Shown here piece after piece: positions 20,950 through 30,854 of a DNA stretch of 64,000 nucleotides. Each line of letters opens with the position of its first letter. The stretch's first letter is position 1. The notes beneath the pieces were generated by a model that was not told the DNA's origin, did no database searches, and was given only the letters and a program-made list of their open reading frames with translations. Origin of the DNA: Neoceratodus forsteri. Lineage: Eukaryota; Chordata; Ceratodontiformes; Ceratodontidae. The DNA is taken from positions 1,565,520,501 through 1,565,584,500 of the forward strand of contig CM057449.1 in the NCBI GenBank assembly GCA_016271365.2, given 5' to 3'. The position numbers and the translations under genes were made by a program.

Positions 20950-22032
20950 ATCTTAATCTGGGTTTCATGGGACATTACAGAAACTGACATCCACAGACCT
21001 CTTCTTCTTCAGACTGGCATATTATAGGACTTCAACTTGTGTGGGATGTGGGTGCGTGTGTGTATGTATGTGTGTGGGTATGTGTTGTGAGGTATGTGAT
21101 ATAACAGGTGTAGGGCTTGCTGTCACATTGAGGTAGGCCTCTATTTAGATACATGGAGCTACAGTGTGTTACTACTCTTACTTCACACACATAATGAATA
21201 TTAATTCCTCCTTACTTTTTATCTCTGCCTGGGAGTGAGGTGGATTCCGTTACACCATATTCAGATTACCTGGCCTATTACTGTACATACAGGAGTGTTA
21301 TCATAGACTGTGACATATTATATTTTTATCTGTTTTTCAGATTCATTAGACACTTCTGGTACATCAAGTTGTTACATGCTCAGTGTATATTGACATAAGT
21401 ACATTTCAGGCTACATGGACTTAATTCCTTGGTGGTCCACGACTAGAGTTTTTTGTTTGACACTAATACTGTCAATTTATATTTAAATTATCATTTATAA
21501 AGTCTTGTCACTACACTAGAGTTTTTTTTGAAATGTAAGGGGCATGGTATCTAGCTGGAAAGTACAGCAGGGTGACAGGTCCAGCTAAGTTTTACACATC
21601 ACAGAGTGTGCACTGATGTTTTTAAGACAACTCTACTGGTAATTCCTTGTCTATAATGCATGCATTGAAACTTCTTGGGAGTCCTAAGACAATCTTAGTA
21701 TGTCTTTAATCTGGGTGGAGGCTGCTTTTCAGTAATCACATCATTATACACACTGTGACACCCATAGATTGATTTAGGAGTCATCTGTTCGGGCAGTGTT
21801 ATCTTATGTCAATTAAATTTATACGCAGTAGGATTCTTTGTATGTGTGTTCCACCAAGCACCTTTAACCCTGGGACACTCCTGGCTGAAGGTATTATGGT
21901 GCTGTTAAACTTCTCTGACATCATTTTCTGTACTTTTCAAATGAGTATTTTAAACCAATGGGAATTTTTTTTGTTTCTTTTCTGCATGATCTAGCTGTTA
22001 ATTGTTTTTTCTAAACAACTGCCATTAGGCTT

Positions 22033-22058
22033 CTGACGAAGGACTGGTTGGTCCGAAA
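22033..22058 (+). ncRNA. Hammerhead-ribozyme-like core in the PLE tail
   Basis: CTGACGA (22033-22039), one extra A, GGAC-TGGTTG-GTCC (22041-22054), then GAAA (22055-22058). This is the order of a hammerhead core, with the same extra A as the motif at 14033-14056. After GAAA comes GCTAAAGC, which could form a minimal stem, but the U before the cleavage site is not evident. Catalysis is doubtful. Confidence 0.35.
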
Positions 22059-22140
22059 GCTAAAGCACTTTGTTCTTGTTGTTACATCTATGCTGGTCCA
22101 TTAAAAGGTATCAAATCATTTGCTTCTGGATCCAATCAGT

Positions 22141-22696
22141 TTAGAGAATTTTTCTTAGCCATTTTATAATGCTGCTTAAACTCTCTTCCTTTTTCTGTCC
22201 CCATCTTTACTGGTGGTGTTTACCATTGCCCTGGTATTTCCCTTGCCTTACTTTCTGAGTTTCTTTCCAGTTTGTTCTAACTTTTCCAGAGGTGAGGTTT
22301 ATGTTCTTGGTGACTTTAATATTAATTGGCTCTCCCCTAGCACAAATAAAATTGTTCAAAATGTAAAGTCACTTCAATTAACTCAATTGATTTCAGACCC
22401 CGCTTGTCTAAATTTTAACCCTTTAAATCTCTCTCTGATCGACTAGGTTCTCTCATCCCATCCTCACCATGTTGTGGATGCAGGAATCCTTCCGGATGCC
22501 CTTGGTGACCATCATGTCGTTTACTGTGTGCACAAGATTCATCGTCCTAAGGGCCCCCCCCCCCAATATTATACATCTCAGGTCCTTTTGGTATCTGGAC
22601 TGGTCCTCTCTCCTAGCCGACCTTATGGCTACTGATTGGACTCCCATCTCAACAGCTGATAATATTAATTCTGCCCTATAATACTTTAATTTCAAA
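22141..22696 (+). pseudogene. LINE-B endonuclease C-terminus
   Basis: Resumes the APE-type endonuclease after the PLE block. VYVLGDFNINWLS (22291-22329) carries the GDFN motif with the catalytic Asp-Asn pair. Near 22500, GDHHVVYC gives the D-H catalytic pair in a shifted frame. The frame beginning at 22469 then runs through LRSFWYLDWSSLLADLMATD and a stop to codon 22694-22696. DIRS-2 interrupts it there and RT-linker coding resumes at 28540. APE nicks target DNA for LINE integration (family role). Confidence 0.75.
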
Positions 22697-22840
22697 GTTC
22701 TAGGGACGTGGATATGTTGTTCAATCCACACTTGGCAGGTACCTTGCCGCTTTAGGATGGGCCAGAAGGTTTTCAAGCTGGCTCCTCCCACCGACCCGGG
22801 TGGTAAAATCCTCGGCTCCACCCCATGACGTCAGATCTTC
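22697..22840 (+). repeat. DIRS-2 left inverted terminal repeat
   Basis: Starts GTTCTAGGGACGTGGATATG. About 140 bp match the reverse complement of the right end (28368-28520), including GGCAGGTACCTTGC and GGTGGTAAAATCCTCGGCTC. The right repeat extends about 25 bp further outward. Confidence 0.85.
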
Positions 22841-25200
22841 CTTACCGCGTGGAAGCTCAGGTTCCCTCCTTAGTGCTCCTGCGTTTTGTAGGCCTGGATC
22901 TTAAATCTTTGGATTTTCCCAAACTTGTACTCAAGTTCACTCGACTTCAGTCTTCGCTCGATTCCCTCGCGGCTGTGATGGATGTTAAATCCATTCCCGG
23001 GTTCCGTCGGTGCCCTTGCGAACAGAAGATATCTCGCACCCGATCCTCACGACACAAAGGCGATTGCCTGACCTCACCATGACCCGCAGGCTTGCAGCCT
23101 CTGTTTGTCCTTCTCCCCTTCAGTGCTCAAGGACTGCACTGCCCGACTCCAACTAGGGCGACCAGAGAAACGGTTCCTGCTGATAAATCGAAGGAGGCCA
23201 GTTGGATGGTGTCTGCGGCGGCGGGTTCCACGGAGCAGCTGGAACAGCTTACAGCCCTCGAGGAGAAGGCAGCCTAGGCCGTGTCTTCATCCTCCTCGGC
23301 ATCAGCCTTTATCCCGCTCTCCCTGGGCTCCTCCTACACGGCTTCCTTTCGGGAGCTTTGTCAGTCCCTCTCTACCAAGGGAGAGGGTCCTTCTGGGTCT
23401 CATACCTCTCGGTCTAAGAAGAAGGACCACAAAGGTAAGTCCCAGCATCGATGTTCATGGGAGTGGGAGAGGTCTTGCTCCCTGGATCGTCATCTCTCGA
23501 CTTCGGTTCGAGGTTTCTCGGAGTCCCCGTCAGAGCAGCCATCTGAGACTCCTGTTGATGAGGCTTTCGCGAGCCTACCAAAGGTTGTCGACCAAGGAGG
23601 CTGACAGCTCTCAGACACCGGTCCCCACGGTGCCCTCCTGAGGACTCTCTCGGCTTCCTGAGGCCAGCGTCCCGGTCAAGGACCCTCGGCATCACTGGCA
23701 GGCGGGTCTCGGTCCTCTTCTGCCCGGGTAAGTCCCGCCGGCGTTAGTGGTACTGGTCCCGACACGTGAGCGGCACCACGCTCATCCTCCTCGGCGAGGG
23801 AGGCTCCGGCACAAGTTGCGTCAGGCGCTTCAGGGATCTTATGTGGCAGCAACTTCTTTTGCCGTAACAAGCCACCCGGCTCCTTCACCGGGCGACATGG
23901 TTGTCGCCAGAACAGTCAAGCAGTCTACCGCCCCCGGTTCTTCAGTCGAGGACTCAGTTACAGGTCCGACCGCTCGGCCTAGACCAGCTGTCCCACCCAT
24001 TGTGGTGGAACACCGTCTCCACAGCCGATTTTTGGGGCTCTGACCAAGGATTCTTGGTCAGCTCAAGGGCTGCCCCATCGGTAGTTGGTCACCCTCACCC
24101 CCCGATCGTCCTCGGTGAGTGGAGGGTGTCTTAGGCGGTCGGCAGCTCTATGCGGACTCTTTGGAGTCTGAAGACTCCTCATTGCAGTTCCCGTCCAGTC
24201 AACTTGGAATCCTTGAGGGGTCTGTCCGTGGACGAGGGCCCCACTTCGTTCTTGGGTATCCTTCGACTCATCTCGGAATCCACTGGGATGCCACTCGAAC
24301 CCGTGTAGAAGCGGGCCAGATATCCCTTCACGGAGATTCTGGACAAAGAGGATTCCCCCTCAGAGGCCTTCCCCATGGCTGAGGCCATCGTGGGTCCAGC
24401 TCTAGAGCTCTGGCTGCTCCCGGCCTGTTGTCCTGCGCCTTCGGCCAGGATGGCCCACAAGTATGTGGTCCCTACTGTCTCCCTTTCCGGTTTCTCAGAG
24501 CACCCCTTGCCCGAGGGGTTGGTGGCAGACAGCGTCTTCCAGCGGTCCGGTAACACTAGGGATGTGGACATGCCCCCAGACAAGGAGTCCAAAAAGCTGG
24601 ACTACTTTGGGAGGAAGGTATACGCTGCCACCTCCTTAGGCCTTCGTCAGGCTAGCTTGGCTATCCTGATGGCACACTTTTCTCATGCCCTGTTGGGCTC
24701 CCTGGATGAGGTGCTCCCTCATCTCCCAGCCGACCTTCAGACCACGATCAAGCAGGTTCGAGATCAGGGAAGGGCTGTGGCTAAACAGCAGCTGCAGACA
24801 GCTCTGACATCGGAGACTCCTGTGCCCGGTCAGTTGCAGCTGCAGTGGCCTTGTGCTGCAGGGCTTGGTTGTGGATCTCAACCTTCATGGCAGATACCAA
24901 ACACAAGCTAACAGATGTCCCCTTTCTAGGGACTGATCTGTTCGGCCAAGGGGTGGAGGGTCCCCTCCAGTGTATCAAGAAGTCTAATGCCACCTTAGAC
25001 TCGGTCACATCTGCTCAGAGGGACAAAGGTCACCAACAGCAGCATAAGCCCTTTTGTCCCTCTGTTTCTGCGGCAAACCCCACCCAGTAGCACCAGCAGC
25101 AAGGCGAGCAGGATCATTCTTGGCACCCCAAAGCCAAGTCCATCGCTTCCTCAGTCAGGAAGCCTTGGGGGAAGGTGGTTTTTCCTCCTCCAAGCCTGCC
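22825..25200 (+). pseudogene. DIRS-2 gag-like ORF1 remnant
   Basis: The coding potential is spread over several frames. A Cys-containing start (CPCEQKI near 23014) resembles the Cys/His cluster of DIRS-6 ORF1. A Ser/Pro-rich middle follows. The conserved core in the 24375-24911 frame reads KKLDYFGRKVYAATSLGLRQ and HALLGSLDEVLPHLPADLQ, aligning with DIRS-1 and DIRS-6. Frameshifts, for example near 24820, and stops disable it. Long minus-strand frames here are antisense shadows in GC-rich sequence. Confidence 0.7.
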
Positions 25201-25229
25201 CAGTGACAAGTTGCGGGGTACTGCCCCTA

Positions 25230-27134
25230 ACCCCGTCACACCTCCCGTGGGTTCCCCCATGGGGGGCTGGCTCAGCCACTTCCTTTCCACCTGGTCTGCT
25301 ATCACCACAGACCGCTGGGTGCTGGAGGTGGTTGGCAGGAGCCTGCCTCTGGAATTCGAGTAGGTCACTCCCTTTTGAGCCCACGCCCCATGGGGGGCTA
25401 CCAGATTTGTAGCCTCCGTGTCGGCTCTTTGAGACGACATAGTTCTGCTCCTCTGCAAGGGGGTAGTCAGCAAGGTGACGGATCCTCCTCCTTGCCCAAG
25501 GTTTGTGTCCAGGTACTTCCTGGTTCCAAAACGGATGGGGGGCTGGCACCCCATTCTTGACCTACACAACCTGAACAAGTTCCTAAGACCGCGTACCTTC
25601 CGGATGGTCACTCTGGCTCAGATCATACCATCCCTGGAACTGGGTGTGTGATTCTGCTCCCTGGATCTTCTGGATGCGTTCTTTCATGTCCCAATCCATC
25701 AGTCCCATCAGTAGTTTCTCCGCTTTTGAGCAGAAGGGAACCTCTTTGAGTTCCGGTCCATGCCCTTCGGCCTTTCTTCAGCTCCCAGGGTCTTCACCAA
25801 ATGCATGCAGTGGTGGCAGCATTCCTGCGGCGCCGAGGGGTCTGGGTCTACTCTTACCTGGAAGATTGGCTGATAGCAGCCCCCTCCAGGTTGGAGGCGG
25901 AGCAGTCCAGGGATCTGGCCCTCTGGGTTTGCTCTCAACTAGTCCTCCTTATCAATGAGGCCAAGTCGGAACTCGTGCCTTCTCAGATGATCCAGTTCAT
26001 CGGGGCAGAGCTCGACTTTCTCCGAGCCAGAGCCTGGCTCCCGGCGGAGAGGGCCGAGATCCTTCCTCCTTTGCCCAGTCATTTCTGGTTGGGCAGTTGG
26101 GCCCTGCTGGGGATTTCCTGTGCCTTCTGGGTATCATGGAAGCTGGCACCAGTGTGGTCCATTGAGCTTGCTGGCATGTGTACCCCCTGCAATGGGGGCT
26201 GGCCCGCCAGTGGTCTCAGCACTCGGGTGTTCTAGACCAGCCAGTCTCCGTGACCCAGGAGATGTGGGATGGCCTGCAGTGGTGGCTCGTCCCAGTTCAT
26301 CTGCAAGAGGGTATCCCATTTGTTCACCCCGAGCCAATGGTCATCTTGATGACCGTCACCTCTCTGATAGGTTGGGGTGCCCATCTGGGGGAGCACAGGG
26401 CCCATGGTCTCTGGTCTCCTCAGGAGTCCTGATGCCACATCAACCTGCTGGAGCTCCGAGCGGTCTGGCTAGCCCTGACCGCCTTCACTCCGTCTTTTCA
26501 GGGTCAATTGGTCCAGGTCCAGACGGACAACACCACAACCATGTACTATCTCTACCGACAGGGTGGGATGCACTCCTTGCCTCTGTGCAAGGAGGCTCTT
26601 TGCATATGGTCTCCCATGCTCAGTCTGGAGGCGGATCTTCTAGCCATCCATGTGGCAGGAGCCTCAAACAGTCTGGCCAATGCCCTCAGCCAGATAGGCA
26701 GTGCATCTCACCAGTGGTCTCTCCTGCCAGGAGTAGTGCAAGACCTGTTTTCCCTCTGGGGGCACACCTCAGGTGGACCTGTTTTCCTCCAGGGAGAATG
26801 CAAAGCTGAGGCTGTGCCACGCCCGCCCCCCTCAGCAGGGCTTGCAGCAGGGGGATGCCTTCTGAGGCCATGGACCCCAGGCCTCTTCTATGCCTTCCTT
26901 CCATTTCCCTTGATCCACAAGGTGCTTCTCAAGGTGAGGAGGGACAAGGCGCAGGTGATTCTGATAGCCCCAGACTGGCCTCGCCAGTTCTGGTATCCAG
27001 ATCTCCTCAGCCTCAGCTCCAGGCTCCTGAGGCGGCTTCCAGCCCGCCCGGACCTGTTCTCCATCAACAAGGGGAAGGTACTCCATCTGGACCTTCAATC
27101 TCTGCACCTGACAGCCTGGTTCCTGAGCGGCTAG
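25230..27134 (+). pseudogene. DIRS-2 reverse transcriptase and RNase H
   Basis: GGWLSHFLSTWSAITTDRWV near 25263 starts RT. The fingers and palm (ILDLHNLNKFLRPRTFRMVT, SLDLLDAFFHVPI, FGLSSAPRVFTKCM) follow with stops near 25650. The catalytic box in the 25801-26235 frame reads YSYLEDWLIA: the second position of YLDD is Glu, not Asp. RNase H is split. Its last part, 26508-27134, is open and contains QTDNTTTMYYLYRQGG and ILIAPDWPRQFWYPD. Its 3' end overlaps the YR frame by about 280 bases. The copy is not functional. Confidence 0.8.
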
Positions 27135-28171
27135 AGTTCCAGGCCTTGGGTCTTTCCGACGAGGTCCTCAACGTCGTTGAGGCGTCCCTTAAGGAGTCGA
27201 CCAGAAAATGTTATGCCTTTAAATGGAAGAGGTTCTCCAGTTGGTGTCGGGGCAAGCGGTTGGACCCCTTGTCCTGCCCGTTGGCTAGCATTTTGCACTA
27301 CCTGTGGTCCCTTTCTCAGCAAGGGCTTCGGTCAATGACCCTGAAGCTGCACCTGGCAGCCATCTCTCCATCCTGGGTGCGGGCCAGCAGGCAGTTGGTG
27401 GCACAGAAGAAGGTGGTCTGGCACTTTTTCAAAGGCCTAGATCACATATCCCTTCCGGTGGATGAACCTCCACCTCCGTGGGATCTACTGCTGGTACTGG
27501 GCAAGCTCATGGGCAAGCAATTCAAACCGATGCACAGGTGTGATATATCCCACCTGTCGTGGAAGATTGCTTTCTTGGTGGCTGTCACATCAGCCAGAAG
27601 GATCAGGGCGCTCCAGGCGCTTTCCATTGAATCTCCTTACCTGGTCTTCCACAGGGACAAGGTTGTCCTGCACCCCCACCCGAAATTTCTTCTGAAGGTG
27701 GTATCAGAGTTCCATCTGAATCAGGTGCTTAGTCTACCAGTGTTCTACCTGGATCACATCTCGGAGGCTGAGTACAGGCTCCATACCCTGGACCTGAGAA
27801 GAGCACTCGCCTACTATAAAGAGCATATGACAGAAGTTCGGGGAGAGGTTCGCCAGCTGTTTGTCACCTACACTGAAGCCACACCTGGCAGACCTGCAGC
27901 CAAGCGGATGATTGGCAGGTGGATCACTTCCTGTATTGATCTCTGCTGTAGGTTGGTGGGCAAGGAGTCTCCCAGAGGGATAAGAGCTCATTCTACCTGC
28001 CATACTACTGCGTTGGTGGCTGCTTCTAGGGATGTCCCTATTCAGGAAATTTGCAGGGCTGCTACCTGGAAGTCTACACACATCTTCATTTCCCATTACC
28101 ACATCAACCTCGAGTCACGCCGAGATGCTGGTTTTGGGGCCTCAGTTCTCCAGTCCCTCTTTCCTAAGTAG
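26855..28171 (+). CDS. DIRS-2 tyrosine recombinase (open, possibly inactive)
   Basis: A 438-codon frame encoding a DIRS-type YR. The first ~90 residues are Pro/Ser-rich and overlap the RNase H frame. The SAM-like N-terminal domain follows (ESTRKCYAFKWKRFSSWC, LKLHLAAIS). The catalytic domain has TSARRIRALQAL (box I Arg), HRDKVVL and LDLRRALAYY, and ends ICRAATWKST with SHYHIN (nucleophile Tyr context) and SLFPK. In the usual H-x-x-R box this copy has AHSTCHT: Cys where DIRS-6 has Arg (HFTRG). DIRS-5 has the same Cys. YR joins circular element DNA to the target. The intact frame indicates recent insertion. Confidence 0.85.
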   Translation: MPSEAMDPRPLLCLPSISLDPQGASQGEEGQGAGDSDSPRLASPVLVSRSPQPQLQAPEAASSPPGPVLHQQGEGTPSGPSISAPDSLVPERLEFQALGLSDEVLNVVEASLKESTRKCYAFKWKRFSSWCRGKRLDPLSCPLASILHYLWSLSQQGLRSMTLKLHLAAISPSWVRASRQLVAQKKVVWHFFKGLDHISLPVDEPPPPWDLLLVLGKLMGKQFKPMHRCDISHLSWKIAFLVAVTSARRIRALQALSIESPYLVFHRDKVVLHPHPKFLLKVVSEFHLNQVLSLPVFYLDHISEAEYRLHTLDLRRALAYYKEHMTEVRGEVRQLFVTYTEATPGRPAAKRMIGRWITSCIDLCCRLVGKESPRGIRAHSTCHTTALVAASRDVPIQEICRAATWKSTHIFISHYHINLESRRDAGFGASVLQSLFPK

Positions 28172-28224
28172 GGGGTGTGCACCTTGCCTCCCTCCTCCCG
28201 GAGAACTGCTAGGAGTCTGCCAAC

Positions 28225-28313
28225 AAGTGTGGATTGAACAACATATCCACATCCCTAGAAATACAGGTTACTCACCTGTAACAGGAGTTCTAGGAGTCGT
28301 ATATGTTGTTCAT
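28225..28313 (+). repeat. DIRS-2 internal complementary region
   Basis: Two abutting pieces. CAAGTGTGGATTGAACAACA onward (to about 28257) is the complement of the outermost left terminal repeat. GGTTACTCACCTGTAACAGG onward (to 28313) is the complement of the outermost right terminal repeat. The two are joined by a short AAATAC spacer. This left-end/right-end arrangement is how DIRS elements are thought to template completion of their ends. Confidence 0.85.
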
Positions 28314-28367
28314 AAACACGGATCCACCCGACCTCCTCGGCTGCGGTTGCACACAACCTGGTGTCCA

Positions 28368-28539
28368 GCGGGGTAGATCTGGCGTCATGGGGCGGAGCCG
28401 AGGATTTTACCACCCTGGTGGGTGGGAGGAGCCAGTTTGAAGACCTTCCGGACCATCTTAAAGCAGCAAGGTACCTGCCAACAAGTGTGGATGAACAACA
28501 TATAACACTCCTAGAACTCCTGTTACAGGTGAGTAACCC
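28368..28539 (+). repeat. DIRS-2 right inverted terminal repeat
   Basis: Inverted match to the left repeat, plus an extra outer part ending GTTACAGGTGAGTAACCC. The outermost bases contain a small palindrome (GGTTACTCACCTGTAAC on the complement). Confidence 0.85.
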
Positions 28540-30585
28540 GTATTTATGGCTGTATGGGATTGTTATGCTCCCCTGAGAAAATCCAGAGTACGGGGCTCTT
28601 ATCTTCCTTGGATTACAGATGAGGTGATGACTTGCCTTCATTCTAGAGACCTTGCCTGGCGTTTTTTTAAGAACACTGGCACCCCAACTGATTTGGCACG
28701 CTAGCGTTTCCTTCGTAATGCCCACACCAGAGCTGTAACACTTGTTAAGTCTTGAGTATTTTGCATCCACACTTCAGAACAACTTAAATCATCCCTCCAA
28801 GTTCTGGAAGGTTATCCACTCTCTTTGCTCCACTCTAACCCAGTCTCCATCCCCAATTCTTAAGGTGGGTGACTCCCTCATCTCTGATCCTTCTACTGTT
28901 GCCTTTTCCTTTAACTTCTATTTTACTACCTGTGCCCCATCTCTCATCTCTTCCACCCTATCTTCCCTCCCTCCCCCCTCTGCCTTCTGCCTCCTCCCTC
29001 TTTTAATCTCGCGTTTTCCTTCTCTTCTATCACCACCTCTGCAACCCTTACGTCCTTGCTTGCCCGTAATCCTCATAAAGGTGGTAGCTCTGATGGCTTT
29101 GATCCCAAACTACTACTTCTCTTAGCCCCTGCTATCGCTCTGCCTATCACCCTTCTCCTCGACCTTTCCTTTTCTTTTGCTACTGTACCTGATGCCTGGA
29201 AATGGACTACTGTCATTCCTGTCCCTAAATGTGAGGTTCTCTCTTCTCCTGGTAACTACTGTTCCATCTCTCTTTCCTTCTTGTCCTAGCTAAGTTACAG
29301 AAACACCTTGTTTTATCTCAACTCTCTTCCTTCCTTGGCTCCTACTCTTTCTTCACCCCCTTTCAGTCTGGTTTAGGAAATCTCACTCCACTTCTACATT
29401 CCTCCTTCAGCTCACTGACTCCATTCTCTCCGGTATGGATCAGGGTCTGATTACATCTGCCATTTTGTTGATTTTGCTAAAGCTTTTGACACAGTGGCAC
29501 GTCCACTCCTTCTGGACAAGCTTAAAGCAGCTGGTCTTTCTGACTGTGTAGTCAGCTGGTCCCATTCTTACCTTGAGGCTAGGTCTCGAGCTATCCATAT
29601 AGGTAACTCAGTTTCCTCTCCTATCTGCTTGGGTGTCGCTCAACGGTCTATCCTAGGTCCTATTCTCTTTACAATATTCTTAAATAGCCTCCCTGCCATC
29701 TGTTCTTCGGTGTCCATTCATATGTATGCTTACAATACATTACTTTGTGCATCTGACTCCTCTTCTTGTGATCTTACCTCACAACTGCAGCTGGATTTTG
29801 ACAATATTCAGCACTGGTTCCAGTCTAACCAGTTAACCCTCAGTGCCAAAAAAATGATTTCTATGACTTTGGGCACCCGTCAAAGGCTTTTGAAACTCTC
29901 CCCTTTCCCTGTATTTCACACCCTGGATGGTGCTTTGATTGAGGATGTATCCTCCTTTAAATACCTTGGAGTTTGGCTTGACTGTCATCTTGATTTTTTG
30001 ATTCATATTGATGCCATTCACCAAAAGCTTCACCCCAAACCTGGTGCTCTGTACAGGAACAAAGTGAGTATCCGGCTTCCTGTCCACTGAGATTTTTTTA
30101 AAGATGATTCTCCCTATATTGATTATGGTGGTTTGGTCTACAGTGGGGCACCCAAATTCTCCCTTGCCAGACTGGACCCCCTCTTGCACTCTTTCTGTCA
30201 CTTTGCTCTAGAGTGTTCCCCTCGTACCCACGATTGTTTACTCTGCTCTGCTCTTTCTCTCCCTTCTCTTGATGCTAGGCACCTTTCCCATTGTGTTTCC
30301 TTTATTTCTAAATTCTGGTTTGGTGCTCTTCCTTCCTACCTTACATCCCTCTTATCCTCGCTCCCTGATGAGAGCTACCTTCTCCACAGTAGTACTTCAC
30401 ATTGCCTCCTTATTCCTTCTAGAAAAAGTACTGCTGGTCAGCCTGCTTTCTGTTATTGTTTCCTTAAGCTCTGTTTCTCTCTTCCCCTATGTATTCACTG
30501 TGCTTCTTTTGCTTTCTCCTTAAAGTCTGTCTTTGTGACTTTTGTTCTCCCTCTTGCAACTGTCTGTGACCCTCTTTTACTCTAA
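28540..30585 (+). pseudogene. LINE-B reverse transcriptase and ORF2 C-terminus
   Basis: From 28540 the frame continues that left at 22696, reading LPWITDEVMTCLHSRDLAWR and RFLRNAHTRAVTLVKS around one stop. RT then appears in several frames: GFDPKLLLLLAPAI; the 29494-30090 frame with ARPLLLDKLKAAGLSDCVV; a decayed ILGPILFTIFLNSLPAI; and YAYNTLLCAS where YADDT is expected, so catalytic Asp residues are lost. FKYLGVWLDCHLDF follows. The C-terminal part, open in 30133-30585, is Ser/Leu-rich. Type: L2/CR1/Jockey superfamily. Inactive. Confidence 0.75.
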
Positions 30586-30854
30586 ATCACACTTTGTTTT
30601 CACCCTCTCTTTAGTTTACTGTGTTCTGTCACACTGTTCCTTACTTGAATGTATTACCCTCACCGCCACTGACTCAATTTATAGCTGATATGCATATCTT
30701 TTTACTGTTGATTTTGCTTCTGTTTTATTGTTTTGTTTATGATTTTCCACATCCTCTTTCCCCCAGGACGCATCTGGAAATGAGCTGTTATCAGCACAGT
30801 ATGTCTTTCCTGGTGAAACTTCTTGAAAGAGAGAGAGAGCTAAAAATAAATTAA

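Larger units (their letters stand above)
20015..22140 (+). mobile_element. Penelope-like retroelement, 5'-truncated
   Basis: Begins near 20025 inside the RT C-terminal region, with FLDTTVTIKDETLHT and YRKPKDRERYLHKKSN in shifting frames. It continues through the linker to a GIY-YIG endonuclease ending at 20949. A long 3' region with a TG-rich run (about 21044-21085) follows, with a hammerhead-like core at 22033-22058 near the end. The element lies within the gap of the LINE-B endonuclease. The RT palm and everything upstream are missing. Confidence 0.8.
22697..28539 (+). mobile_element. DIRS-2: near-complete DIRS-like element
   Basis: A 5.84 kb element with left terminal repeat, gag-like ORF, RT, RNase H, YR, internal complementary region and inverted right terminal repeat. 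Boundaries are exact because LINE-B reads on in frame from the codon at 22694-22696 to that at 28540. There is no target-site duplication, as expected for YR-mediated integration. Gag and RT are frameshifted, but the 438-codon YR frame is fully open. It belongs to the same family as DIRS-5, sharing the GTAACAG-TTCTAGGAG terminal sequence and closely matching recombinase. Confidence 0.9.
16602..30854 (+). mobile_element. LINE-B: L2/CR1-superfamily LINE, interrupted three times
   Basis: A single LINE can be followed through the window. The parts are a tandem-repeat 5' region (16602-17035), a 5' ORF with an endonuclease start (18476-18984), an endonuclease C-terminus (about 22141-22696), RT and ORF2 end (28540-30585), and a tail with an AATAAATTAA run near 30845-30854. 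Inserts at 17555-18149, 18985-about 22140 and 22697-28539 account for the gaps. At the last gap the reading frame continues exactly across the insert. Many stops remain, so it is inactive. Confidence 0.75.

Noticed and set aside
24179..24592. 137-codon minus-strand frame
   Set aside because: Antisense to the DIRS-2 gag-like region, with no family resemblance; similar antisense frames occur over every GC-rich gag segment.
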